A stretch of DNA of 64,000 nt from contig OX336388.2 in NCBI GenBank assembly GCA_946902985.2, positions 292,804,526-292,868,525 on the forward strand. The letters run 5' to 3'. The first letter of the stretch is position 1, and each line of letters starts with the position of its first letter. Origin of the DNA: Meconema thalassinum. Lineage: Eukaryota; Arthropoda; Insecta; Orthoptera; Tettigoniidae. Positions 33,721 through 43,940 of the stretch are shown here, in pieces. The position numbers and the translations under genes were made by a program. Below the pieces are notes generated by a model. That model was given only the letters and a program-made list of their open reading frames with translations. It did no database searches and was not told the origin of the DNA.

Positions 33721-33984
33721 GCATTTATTTGATAATTGTCCCGGGCAAAGTGTACTGAGGCATTGTAGAACGGAGAGTTCGATCATTGGCCGAGAGCAAA
33801 ATGACTGTGGCTTTCATTGTTTTCATTAAACGTTGTTTAAAAGTAATTTTTCTTTTCAATTTTTTGTTGAAAAATTTTCTAAGTCGCTGTCATTAGTCGA
33901 AAATGTCGTTTCTCACACTTCACTAACCGTTAAAACATTATATGTTTCCTCACCCTTATTTATTTCTCTCTCTCTGTGGTTAAC

Positions 33985-35300
33985 AGCCGTGAGGCAGGTT
34001 GGCAGCAGCTCGCCATTCTTCCCGTCTCTCCGCCTTCCTCTTCAGTTCACAGTATGAGCCACAACCCATATCTTCCAGTATTTGACTCATGTACTCCAGT
34101 CTGGGTCTTCCTCTATAATTCTTGCCGTCTATTGTTCCCTCGATTATAAGCTTAATCAGTCCATTGTGTCGCAGTATGTGGCCCACGAGGGGATTCCGTC
34201 TTCTTTTAAAATATTTAAGGAAGTATTTTCTCTCTCCCACTCTTCTAAAGACTTCCTCATTTGTGACCATTTCTTTCCAGGTGATTTTCATAATCCTTCT
34301 ATAGCACCAGGTTTCAAATGCTAGTAGTCTTTTCCTCTCTCTCCTATTGTCCAAGATTCGCTGCCATACAGCGCTACGCTCCACACATAGGTCTTCAACA
34401 TTTGTTTCCTCACATCAAGACTTATGTTCCTTGCAGTAAATAGGTTCTTCTTTTTATAGAAAGCGTTCTTGGCTTGGGCAATCCAACTTAATATCTCTCT
34501 GCTGCTTCTTCCATAATTCGTTATTTTACTTCCCAGATAATTAAACTCATTCACTTCTTGTACCGTTTCATTTCTTAACTCTATTGATGTCTGGTTTTCA
34601 CCATTTCTACTGCAGACCAAAATGTTTGTTTAGTTTGTATTTATTCTCATATTAAATTCTTCCTCCATTATTTTGTCCGTCTTGCTCTGGATCTTTTGTA
34701 AGTCTTCTTCACTTTCTGCAATTAGCGCTATGTCATCAGCAAACCTTGTCATGTCAACTTTATCTCCTTGAATATTCACTCCTGTGGCAAATTCTTCTCT
34801 TACTCGGTCGATCGCCTTTTGTTCATAGGTGAATAGGTATGGGGAAAGGGAACAACCCTGCCGAACACCCTTTCTGATGCGTGCTGTTTCTTCCTTGCTA
34901 CCAAAACAAACTATTCCAATTTCTTGCTTATAGATATTGTAGATGAGTCCTCTGTCCCTAATGTTGATACCTGTTTGATGAAGAATGCTGAATAGAACAT
35001 TCCAGTTCACATTGTCAAACGCCTTTTCAAGGTCGACGAACACTAAGAAAGTAGGTTTGCCTTTCTTCATCTGCATCTCTATCACTTGCCACAATGCCAA
35101 GATAGCTTCTCTTGTTCCTACTCCTTTCCTAAAACCAAATTGATCATCAGATAGGTTTTCATCGATTTGTTTTTCTATTCTCTTCATAATAATTCTGGTG
35201 ACTATTTTTGATGCATGACACACCAGACTCAATGTTCTGTATTGTTTACATGACCTTGCATTAGATTTTTTAGGTATAGGTACTATTATGCATATTACGA
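33985..35300 (-). pseudogene. RTE-like LINE reverse transcriptase, 5'-truncated
   Basis: On the minus strand protein similarity begins near 35290 with PIPKKSNARSCKQYRTLSLV, continues through FGFRKGVGTREAI, FVDLEKAFDNVNW, GVRQGCSLSPYLF and the catalytic FADD (plus 34732-34743), and reaches a stop near 34630. The same product continues in another frame (34321-34620) with NEFNYLGSKIT and YGSESWTI, then in a third (33980-34384) with LAFETWCYRRIMKITW and GHILRHNGL to the end. One stop and one or two frameshifts show decay. 5' truncation is typical of LINE insertion. The clade call (RTE-like) is from motif style. Confidence 0.75.
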
Positions 35301-35489
35301 ATGTAAACGAACACTACTTCAAAAGATAACAAGTCAGCTGATTGAAACTGATTCAAATAATTCAGTGAATCGAGTTATTCACGGAACTTGAACCCATCGA
35401 TATATTCAGAGAGAGAGAGAATGATTCTCGTGTTGTCTTGGTTACAACAGTGGTAGCACTGCGTGGCTGCAAACATAATATTTTACGCG

Positions 35490-36258
35490 TTTTTTTCATT
35501 TATGAAAAATTAGGCGTATGAGATCACCTTTTGTCCGTATGTGTGTGTGTAGGTATGTCCCTAATAAAATCCAAACGGCTGGAGCGATTTCAATGAAACT
35601 CGGTGAGATCATAGCACAATTTTGGCCGACCCCGAGCGTGCCCTTCAAAATTTAATACGTCTCACCAATCCAACATGGTGAATGTGGGAATTATTTCACC
35701 GGCGTTCTATATCTCCGAAACTATTACTGATATAACCCTGAAATTTTGTACGGTGATAAAGGGCACTACTGGACGTTCACATATGAGACTTTAAAAAACC
35801 TGCTAACTACAAAACGAACATGGTGGCCAAGTGAAGTTGAAACTTTTAAATCGACTTTTCTCGTGACTTAACCATCCAAACGCTATGAAACTTAGTACAG
35901 CAAATGTTTATACACGTTGTAATGCACTGGCATCTAATTTAGTTAAATTGTTTACAACCACAAGATGACAGCTGTGCAAAATTTTAAAATCTCGAGTTTA
36001 TTTCTTGTGTTCTAATCATGCGATTGAAGTTTGAATAATACACCTACAGAATAATCTTCATCTAATAGTACATAACTCTAAGGCTATATATAAAAATCCA
36101 GCATGGTGACCATCTGAAATATTTAGATGGTTCTCAATATCTATTAACTATTACAGCAATCAAACTGAAATTTTGTATGTTGATAGAGGCAATTAATGCA
36201 CTGTAAGTAGGATAGACTATATGAAGATAGGCTGTGTAGTTCTTCACAGAACTACTTT
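35490..36258 (+). mobile_element. Hairpin-ended element, core type A
   Basis: Starts TTTTTTCATTTATGAAAAATT then AGGCGTATGAGATCACC and a TG run. Ends GAAGATAGGCTGTGTAGTTC and CAGAACTACT. The core aligns with 19806-21316 (GGCTGGAGCGATTTCAATGA, CCGAAACTATTAC) but is shorter, with two rather than about four reiterations. Confidence 0.6.
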
Positions 36259-36307
36259 TTTAAATATAAAAAAGGCCGATAGCTTGTAGAAGTTTTAGCA
36301 GAAGCTC

Positions 36308-36386
36308 CGTCGGCTGATATATCCCCCCCCCTTCTCCTCCCCTCCCCCTACCCTCCCCTTCCCCCCTCTCCCTCCCCCCGCCTCCT
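36308..36386 (+). repeat. Polypyrimidine tract
   Basis: About 80 bases of nearly pure C/T with many C runs of three or more; the minus strand is G-rich. Confidence 0.85.
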
Positions 36387-36439
36387 GGCTATAAAGCGTT
36401 CTTCAGTGAGAATAATTAGTTAAGTGTTCTGAGCCTTTC

Positions 36440-36610
36440 TTTCGTTTTGCTGGCACCATGGAGACCCGGGTTTCATTCCCGTCGCTGCCAGGAAATTCAG
36501 GGTTACAAAGGGAGGGACACACTCAGCGTCGTGAGACAAAACTGAGAGAAGCTGAATTTGATTCACGCCTCAGTCACCCAAGGTTTTGTCACGATGGTTC
36601 GTAAGTTGAT
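36440..36610 (+). repeat. tRNA-like SINE fragment
   Basis: CTGGCACCATGGAGACCC, then a B-box-like GGGTTTCATTCCC, then CTGCCAGGAAATTCAGGG. CTGGCA and TGCCAG can pair. The body is short and degenerate. Confidence 0.4.
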
Positions 36611-36784
36611 ACCTCAAGTATACTGTACATAGTATGAAAAATACCGCAGTAACACAAGTTTTCGGACGATATGTACAAGTACACGGGGTTGATGACCACG
36701 ATGTTCAGCAACAACATGTATTTCTACTTTTAACGCAAAATGTGTGAGGTCTGTTATTCATATGCATCATCTCTGACTAACCGA

Positions 36785-37112
36785 CAGCAGTGGCTACGCT
36801 GGCTAAAGCGCAGCGTTAGGTCATGGGGCCAGTCTCTCTGCTGACTCGGTAGACGCGTGGGTTCGAACCCCACCATCGGCCGTCCTTGAAATGGTTTTCC
36901 GTGGTTTCCCATTTTCAACACCAGGCAAATGTTGGGACGGTACCTACCTCCTGACAGGCCACGGCCCCTTCCTTCCACATCCTTGCCCAGTTTCCTTCAT
37001 CTTCATCCATTCCAGCTCTCATCCCGACGCGCAGGTTGCCCACGGGCGTCGACTAGAAAGACCTGCACTCGGCCTCTCAGGAGGCCACACGACAAAAATA
37101 AAAATATCTGAC
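36785..37112 (+). repeat. tRNA-derived SINE with TTTTCCGTGGTTTCCC body
   Basis: The tRNA-like head ends in the B box GTGGGTTCGAACCCC (about 36858). It is followed by GGTTTTCCGTGGTTTCCCAT, ACCAGGCAAATGTTGGGAC, CCACGGCCCCTTCCTTCC and an A-rich tail. This body is a common insect SINE form to my knowledge. The 74-codon frames over it are artefacts. Confidence 0.65.
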
Positions 37113-37544
37113 TAGGCGTTCGACAGAAACGAACATCTGTCTTTGAACAAAGACACTACTGTCGACCAAAATATTATGTGCACTCGAGTTTGAAGGTTGT
37201 TTGTGAAGTAACCAATAGACCTACATAAAATCCAATAACATCAACATTTTTGTCGTTCTATTCTACGTTAGTTCATGTAGGTTTGGAATTTTAATTTATA
37301 TTTTAATATTTTTTTATCGCAGTTGGAACACAAAAAGTGCCCGTTTTTAAGCGTGTTTCAACCATGCGTCACATTTAAGAATTATTAACTCACAAACCCA
37401 TCATCAGATCGAATCCAAATCTTAACACAATATACACTGAAATGTTATATAACTAGTTTATTAATTTCAAAATTTTGTGTGTCCAAGAAACAAAGATGTT
37501 TTTGTAAGGTAACTTTTTCTCGACTCGGGGTTGTTGCAAAATTG

Positions 37545-38442
37545 AAAATGATGTCAGTGCTACCAACTGCTGAAAAATCGGAATTGAAATTTGAGCTCCA
37601 TGTTGGATATCATGGAATGTATAAATGGGACCTATTTCAAAATTGGCACACGTATAGATAATAATATTTCAGTTTAATTTCCAGGAGGCCATAGATGGTA
37701 GTGTTGCCAAAATTATTCTAATCCTGCTGATAGGTCCAATATTTAAATGCATATAACTTCTACACTCTCAATTGAAATTCAACCAAATCTTGTATGTGCT
37801 ATGTGTACATAAACATATATACCTGAGCGTATTCTTAAGAGCCACCAGGGCTGCCAACTGTTAATAAATGCTGTCTTTATTTTTGTTACCCTAATATCAA
37901 TATATCAGAAAGTATGCAAGCCAATAGCTCTAAACTTTGCACACGTATAGTACCTGCCATTCTATATTAATTTGGAGTAACTCATATACGTCAGTGCTGC
38001 CAACATGATTCTAAGCCTGCTGATAGGTCCAATCTTAAAATGCATGTAACTTCTATACTAATGGATTTAATTCAAAATTAGCACAACAAGAGATCATAAT
38101 ATTTCAGATTATTTCTGACCAACGCATGCATGACATTGTTGCCAACATGATTTTACGCGCTGTTAGATCCAATGTTTAACTGCATGTAACGTCCATGCTC
38201 TCCATTGGACTTCAACCAAATATTGTATTGTGTATCTTAAGAGATGAAACTAACAATATATTCAGTCACCGGGGCTGCCAAGTGTAGTGCTCTATTAGGC
38301 TAAAGGTATATTTCGAACTAATTAGAAATTTCGATATTACCAACTTAATTTCGCTATTTTTCTAGATAGGTGTATATAGATTGGCATGAATCTTAAATTT
38401 TAAGAAAAGTAGGCTCTTCAGTTCGTCACGGAACTTCTTGTG
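37545..38442 (+). mobile_element. Hairpin-ended element, core type B (5' end lost)
   Basis: The core (GTCAGTGCTACCAACTGCTG, CTGATAGGTCCAAT, ACTTCTACACT) is reiterated about three times. Ends AAGAAAAGTAGGCTCTTCAG, hairpin AGTTCGTCACGGAACT, then TCTTGT. Same core as 24815-27217, 39456-40630 and 47925-48570. Confidence 0.6.
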
Positions 38443-38806
38443 TAACGCCATACGCCAAATAAATACATTGTATAGCATATATATATTTGTGCATAAGTGT
38501 AATTCATAAACATTAACTAACCCTAAGTAAGCAGGATTTGAAGATGACCACTTGCCGATCGAAACATGTCGTCCAACTAAATAGCCCCCCCCCCCCCCTT
38601 TGTCCATAAAAGCGTGTTATTTTGCGTTAAATGTCTTACGACCGACTGTAAACTTTCTTTTATTTATTATTTACATATTTTACGCCCACATTGGAGCACT
38701 TAAATCAATACACTTCAATAAATTTCTTCTTTTTCTCCTCCCAGAACTTTCTCATCCTCTCCAACCTGGAAGCCCTTCGTGTGTCCGGTAGAGTATATTG
38801 TTTCGT

Positions 38807-39450
38807 TCAACTGTTATTAGTTTGAGAGTTATGCTTTTGTTCTTCAAAATCCTCTGTGATTTGTTGCCGAGTTATATCCAATTCTTCCAAATCATCCTGA
38901 ACTTCTTTGAACCAATTATTATTGATTTTATTTTTCAAAAAGTAATCAAATAGTTGTTTCAATATGCTGGTTTCTGGCAGTCTTGATATGTGACAGGAAA
39001 AGGAAATTCTTCTTTTACGCATTGTAGTTATTATTGATTCACATTCACGATAGACGATGTTGTTAGGCAACAATCTCCACTGTCCATTAACTTGGTGTTT
39101 TTTGTTAATAATTGTTCTAATAATTCTTCTGTCAGTTTTTTGTAATTTGTCTGTTGTAGATTTTACATTCAATTTGAATAAAGTTTCACTAGCATAAGTT
39201 GCCTCTGGTTTAACTATGGAATTATAATATTTCAGCTTAGCGTTTATCGAAAGAGATTTCTTTTTATAGGTTGGCCAGGTAAGTCTTTGTGCTTGTTTAA
39301 ATTTAGTTGTTCTGTATTCTATTGCTTCTTTTTAATTTGTGTTCCATGTTATTATTTCCCCAAGATATTTGAATTTCTGAACAATTTTAATCTCTTTATT
39401 ATTGTTCAGTTGAATGACTGGTAAATCAACTTAAAAAGTTGGCATCATTT
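38807..39450 (-). pseudogene. LINE C-terminal fragment
   Basis: Minus-strand reading shows FKYLGEIITWN, RTTKFKQAQRLTWPTYKK, LKYYNSIVKPEATYASET and then LQKTDRRIIRTIINKKH. This order (…YLG..I…, …YGSE-like…) matches the post-RT part of an RTE-like LINE. Distinct in sequence from the LINE at 33985-35300. It abuts a hairpin-ended element at 39456. Confidence 0.6.
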
Positions 39451-39455
39451 CTGTT

Positions 39456-40630
39456 TTTAGCCTACTTTTCACAATTTGCAAAAATGAGGAAAAAAATAGA
39501 CTTATGAGATCGATCCGGGAAAATGTGTGTCTGTCTGTCTAGCTGTGTGTGTGTGTCCCCCTATCAACTCCTAAACGGATACAGTAATCGAAACAAAATT
39601 TGGTAGGAGTAAAGATCTATACCTGAATATCTCAATGCCGTATTTGAAAATGATGTCAGTGATACCAACTGCTGAAAAATCGCAATTGAAATTTGAGCTC
39701 TATGTTGGATATCCTGAAAGGTATGAATGGAAGCCATTTCAAAATTGGCACATGTATAGATAATAATATTTCAGATTAATTTCCAGGAGGCCATACATGG
39801 CAGTGTTGCCAAAATGATTATAAGCCTGCTGATAAGTCCAATTTTTAAATGCATATAACTTCTACACTATCAATTGGAATTCAACCAAATTTCGTATGTG
39901 CTATGTGCACATAACCAGATATGACTGAGCGTATTCTTAAGAGACAACAGGGCTGCCAACTGTTAATAAATAATGTCGATTTATTTTATCCAAATACCAA
40001 TATATCAGGAAGTATGCAAGCCGACAGCTTTAAACTATGCACACGTATAGTACCTGACATTCTACATTAATTTGGAGTAACTTATATACGTCAGTGCTAC
40101 CAACATGATTCTAAGCCTGCAGAGAGGTCGAACTTTAAATACATGTAACTTCCATACTATCATTTGGATTTCAACCAAATTTCGTATGTGCTATATGTAC
40201 TATAACAGATATGATTTTGCGTATTCTTAAGAGCAACCAGCTGCCAACTGTTAATGAATGCTGTCTCTATTTTCGTTACCCTAATATCAATATATCAGAA
40301 TGTATGCAAGCAAATAGCTCTAAACTTTGCACACGTATAGTACCTGGCATTCTAGATTAATTTTGAGTAACTTATATACGCCAGTGCTGCCAACATAATT
40401 ATAAGCCTGATGATAGGTCCAATTTTAAAATGCATGTAACTTCTATACTAACTAATGGATTTCATTCAAAATTGGCACAACAATAGATCATATTATTTCA
40501 GTTTATTTCTGACCTATACATGCGTGACATTGTTGCCAACATGATTTTACGCGCGCTGATAGATCCAATGTCTAACTACATGTAACGTCCATGCTATCCA
40601 TTGGACTTGAACCAAATTTTGTGAATTCTT
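39456..40630 (+). mobile_element. Hairpin-ended element, core type B (3' end lost)
   Basis: Starts TTTTTAGCCTACTTTTCACA, loop, then AGACTTATGAGATCGATCC and CCCCCTATCAACTCCTAAAC. The core repeats the type B unit about four times. No terminal AGTTC hairpin before 40640. Confidence 0.6.
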
Positions 40631-40639
40631 ATAGTGAAT

Positions 40640-41414
40640 GATTCTTCAATAGAATTCCAGTCGTAAATGTTGGTAGTTGTTATAACCAGTCGTGATTCTT
40701 GTTTTCTAGGCTTATTTTATAGAGTTTGTGAGGTCCTCCTTTCCTGGGATACGCTCGTATAATTGGCAATATTTCATTGCCAGGTACAGATTACAAATTA
40801 AATAAGTCACTTCTGTTGAACGTAAGTTAAAACAGATGTTCCTTCAAGCTCGTAGCTTATTAACCAGCACTTTCCGGAGCCACTCCCCTAGGAGGAGAAG
40901 TGAGTGAGGAAGTTTCCCAGTGGGCTGCAAATTATGCGTCGAGAGTCGTTCAAGTTTATGAGTTGAGCTCTCGGTGTTGACATTGTCTGCTGTAAGCTCG
41001 GCTCCGTGACAGCGCAAAGTGCAGCTTCGTATCAGCGAGTTTGTAACATCTAGGTTGTCAGCCCCTACTACTTCACACACTAGGAGAGGAAGGACAAAGA
41101 AAAGAAATCACAGATAAATGAATTACCCTGAGGGATGGGTTGGAAGTAAAGGGGAAAGAGGAGAGAGTCCGTCTAGAGTCACTGAAAAAGGGGAAGACGG
41201 ACCAAGCTCAAGAATCCCTCGTTGTAGCCAACTCCATGTTCACCAGCCGTGAACCCTTGAGGTGGACTACTCACATATTGCCCTTATAGTCGCCTCATAT
41301 GACATGCGAGAGAATACGGTCAGAGTATTCGATTGTCTAATCAAAGGCGAAGGTAAATATTTATGCGCCAACTCGACAAAACTCAAAAATTGGTAAGAGA
41401 AAACATAAAAAAGG
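40640..41414 (+). other. Intergenic sequence with a possible repeat fragment
   Basis: A 78-codon minus frame (40844-41080) has no recognised domain. GTCGCCTCATATGACATGCG (about 41290) is typical of a common insect repeat tail to my knowledge, so part of this may be a SINE/LINE remnant. Confidence 0.35.
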
Positions 41415-41587
41415 AAGGAAGCTTGTAGTTTAACGTCGCAGTTAATCTGTAGATCATGAGCCACGGGACCACCTTTTTACGTGGAATCCGAACCACTTCG
41501 AAAATATCACATCCAATGACCGGGAATTGAACCCGGACCGCCTTGGTGAGAGGCATACAGCTAGACCACTGAGCCACCACGCCCCTT
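41415..41587 (-). repeat. tRNA-derived SINE
   Basis: On the minus strand the head is GGCGTGGTGGCTCAGTGGTC (A box), then CGGTCCGGGTTCAATTCCCGG (B box) in tRNA-like spacing. The tail runs into CGTAAAAAGGTGGTCCCGTG and ends GACGTTAAAC. It directly borders the minisatellite. Confidence 0.7.
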
Positions 41588-41589
41588 AA

Positions 41590-42710
41590 GAGAAAAACAC
41601 AAGGGCTGAGGGGTTGGAAGAGAACAAGAATCGGGTAAGAGGAACCAAGGACAGAGGGGGTAGGAAGAGAACAAGAATCGGGTAAGAGAAACCAAGGACA
41701 GAGGGGTAGGAAGAGAACAAGAATCGGGTAAGAGAAATCCAAGGACAGAGGGGTAGGAAGGGAAAAAGAATCGGGTAAGAGAAACCAAGGACAGAGGGGT
41801 AGGAAGAGAACAAGTATCGGGTAAGAGAAACCAAGGACAGAGGGGTAGGAAGAGAACAAGAATCGGGTAAGAGAAACCAAGGACAGAGGGGTAGGAAGAG
41901 AACAAGAATCGGGTAAGAGAAACCAAGGGCAAAGGGTTGGAAGAGAACAAGAATCGGGTAAGAGAAACCAAGGGCCTATTGGGTTGGAAGAGAACAAGAA
42001 TCGGGTAAGAGAAACCAAGGACAGAGGGGTAGGAAGAGAACAAGAATCGGGTAAGAGAAACCAAGGGCCTATTGGGTTGGAAGAGAACAAGAATCGGGTA
42101 AGAGAAACCAAGGGCCTATTGGGTTGGACGAGAACAAGAATCGGGTAAGAGAAACCAAGGACAGAGGGGTAGGAAGAGAACAAGAATAGAGTAAGAGAAA
42201 CCAAGGGCCTATTGGGTTGGAGGAGAACAAGAATCGGGTAAGAGAAACTAAGGGCCTATTGGGTTGGAAGATAACAAGAATCGGGTAAGAGAAACCAAGG
42301 ACAGAGGGGTAGGAAGAGAACAAGAATAGGGTAAGAGAAACCAAGGACTGAGGGGTTGGAAGAGTACAAGAATAGAGTAAGAGAAACCAAGGACACAGGG
42401 GTAGGAAGAGAACAAGAATCGGGTAAGAGAAACCAAGGACAGAGGGGTAGGAAGAGAACAAGAATAGAGTAAGAGAAACCAAGGACACAGGGGTAGGAAG
42501 AGAACAAGAATAGAGTAAGAGAAACCAAGGACACAGGGGTAGGAAGAGAACAAGAATCGGGTAAGAGAAACCAAGGACTGAGGGGTTGGAAGAGTACAAG
42601 AATAGAGTAAGAGAAACCAAGGACACAGGGGTAGGAAGAGAACAAGAATCGGGTAAGAGAAACCAAGGACAGAGGGGTTGGAAGAGAACAAGAATCGGGT
42701 AAGAGAAATG
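41590..42710 (+). repeat. 46-bp minisatellite, about 24 units
   Basis: Unit: AAGAGAACAAGAATCGGGTA, AGAGAAACCAAGG, then a variable end. The main ends are ACAGAGGGGTAGG, GCCTATTGGGTTGG, ACACAGGGGTAGG and ACTGAGGGGTTGG. Some units have AATAGAG in place of AATCGGG. A three-unit block (42345-42480) recurs at about 42574-42690, so there is higher-order structure. On the minus strand all three frames stay open over long stretches because 46 is not a multiple of three; I do not read these as genes. Confidence 0.95.
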
Positions 42711-43860
42711 CAGGTTTAACCCCCTTAACACCCCTTTAGAACCTGAATATCCAAACATCCTTCCTCAGTGGACGTTTTCGACACACAACGAACATATCCC
42801 CAAAATATAATGTTTCTAACTTAAATAGTTTTGTATAGGCGATAATAGTGAGTGAGACAGTCTGGACATTTTTTTTTTTTTTTTTTAGAATTTCACCCCT
42901 CCCCATGGGCCCTTTTAATTGGATTTATGAAAGAACGGTCGCACTCCTATTAACTTATTTTTTAAGCTTTTTTTTTCCAGATTTTGATGAGTGAGTGAGT
43001 CAGTTTGGATAGTTTCTTTCCTTTTAGGTAGATTTCATTAGAAAGTTAACTATTGCAATGGGTACCATGTTTCGACTTCAGGAAAACTTCGACATATATT
43101 CGCGTTTCACATCCCCCAGACCCCAAAACCACCGTCAGTTCAAAAGTTTATATATAATTTATGTATGTATGTATATATATTGAACCCATGCACCATTGGT
43201 TCAAGGGGTCGAATCCATGTATTATGGTGAAAAAAGGAAGGAAATATACAGTCTTCAGTGGAACATAGAAAGATTTTATGCAGGAGGACTGGTATAACGT
43301 TGTGTAAGAATTAGAGCCCAGGTGGCCAGGAAATGATATCACGCATGACGCACCGATAAGAGCGAATCATGGTTATAATTAGAACGAGTGGAACTTTCCG
43401 TCGGAGTGACTGCGAGCATGTTTCGGAAATTGCTCTTACGTTGCAGGAAAATGGCATCGTCGCAGTTGTGCAAGAAGAAGAAGAATTAGATTTAACCCAT
43501 TTGCAAGAATAAAATTAACTAAAGAAATACATCATTGTGAATCATTTCGGAATAGAGATTTTTGTGTGGAGAAAGCTGTTATAAATATTGCCTAGAAAAG
43601 AAGTGCAAACGTGGCCATACGTCATTAAAAGTTCCCCGAGACCCGAGGAGATGGGGATTAAAAATCAACTGTAACACCCACATATCTGAAGACCAAATTT
43701 TATTTCATATCTCAGAATTGCACGATCGATTTTCTTGTGCAAAGAAATCAGTTTACGTTTAGAAAACGAGCCGTCCAGAGATATAATTTTTAATAGTGTG
43801 CGACCATTACTTCAAAAGTTGGTTATGAAAAAGACAAGGATTTTATCGTTTTGTCGCCGA
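42711..43860 (+). other. Intergenic sequence, T-rich, with a dispersed GTGAGTGAG repeat
   Basis: GTGAGTGAG(A/T)CAGT(C/T)TGGA occurs at about 42849 and 42993 (about 140 bp apart), each followed by a T-rich run. No supported gene; the 66-codon frame at 43562-43762 is unassigned. Confidence 0.4.
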
Positions 43861-43864
43861 TTTG

Positions 43865-43940
43865 TATAAAAGCCCTGGCTGTGCCAGGCAAATCATGCAG
43901 TACTTACTAGACCTCGAGAGGTCGTGATACTCTGTATCAC
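43865..43940 (+). promoter_or_regulatory. TATA box followed by three perfect hairpins
   Basis: TATAAAAG (43865-43872) is followed by CCTGGC-TGT-GCCAGG (43874-43888), then, about 34 bases from the TATA, GCAGTAC as a possible initiator. Next come GACCTC-GA-GAGGTC (43910-43923) and, directly abutting, GTGATAC-TCT-GTATCAC (43924-43940). Further on, CACCGGCG (about 43938) and CGCCGTGTG (about 43987) could pair. This looks like a promoter with a structured leader; the downstream product is unknown. Confidence 0.5.

Noticed and set aside
36891..37115. 74- and 60-codon ORFs
   Set aside because: They lie fully inside a tRNA-derived SINE.
41415..41587. True tRNA gene on minus
   Set aside because: A and B boxes are present but the acceptor stem does not close, and the sequence continues into a SINE body.
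41590..42710. CRISPR-like regular repeats and long minus-strand proteins of up to 273 codons
   Set aside because: Units are head-to-tail with no spacers, and the genome is eukaryotic. The frames are open only because the repeat lacks stop codons.
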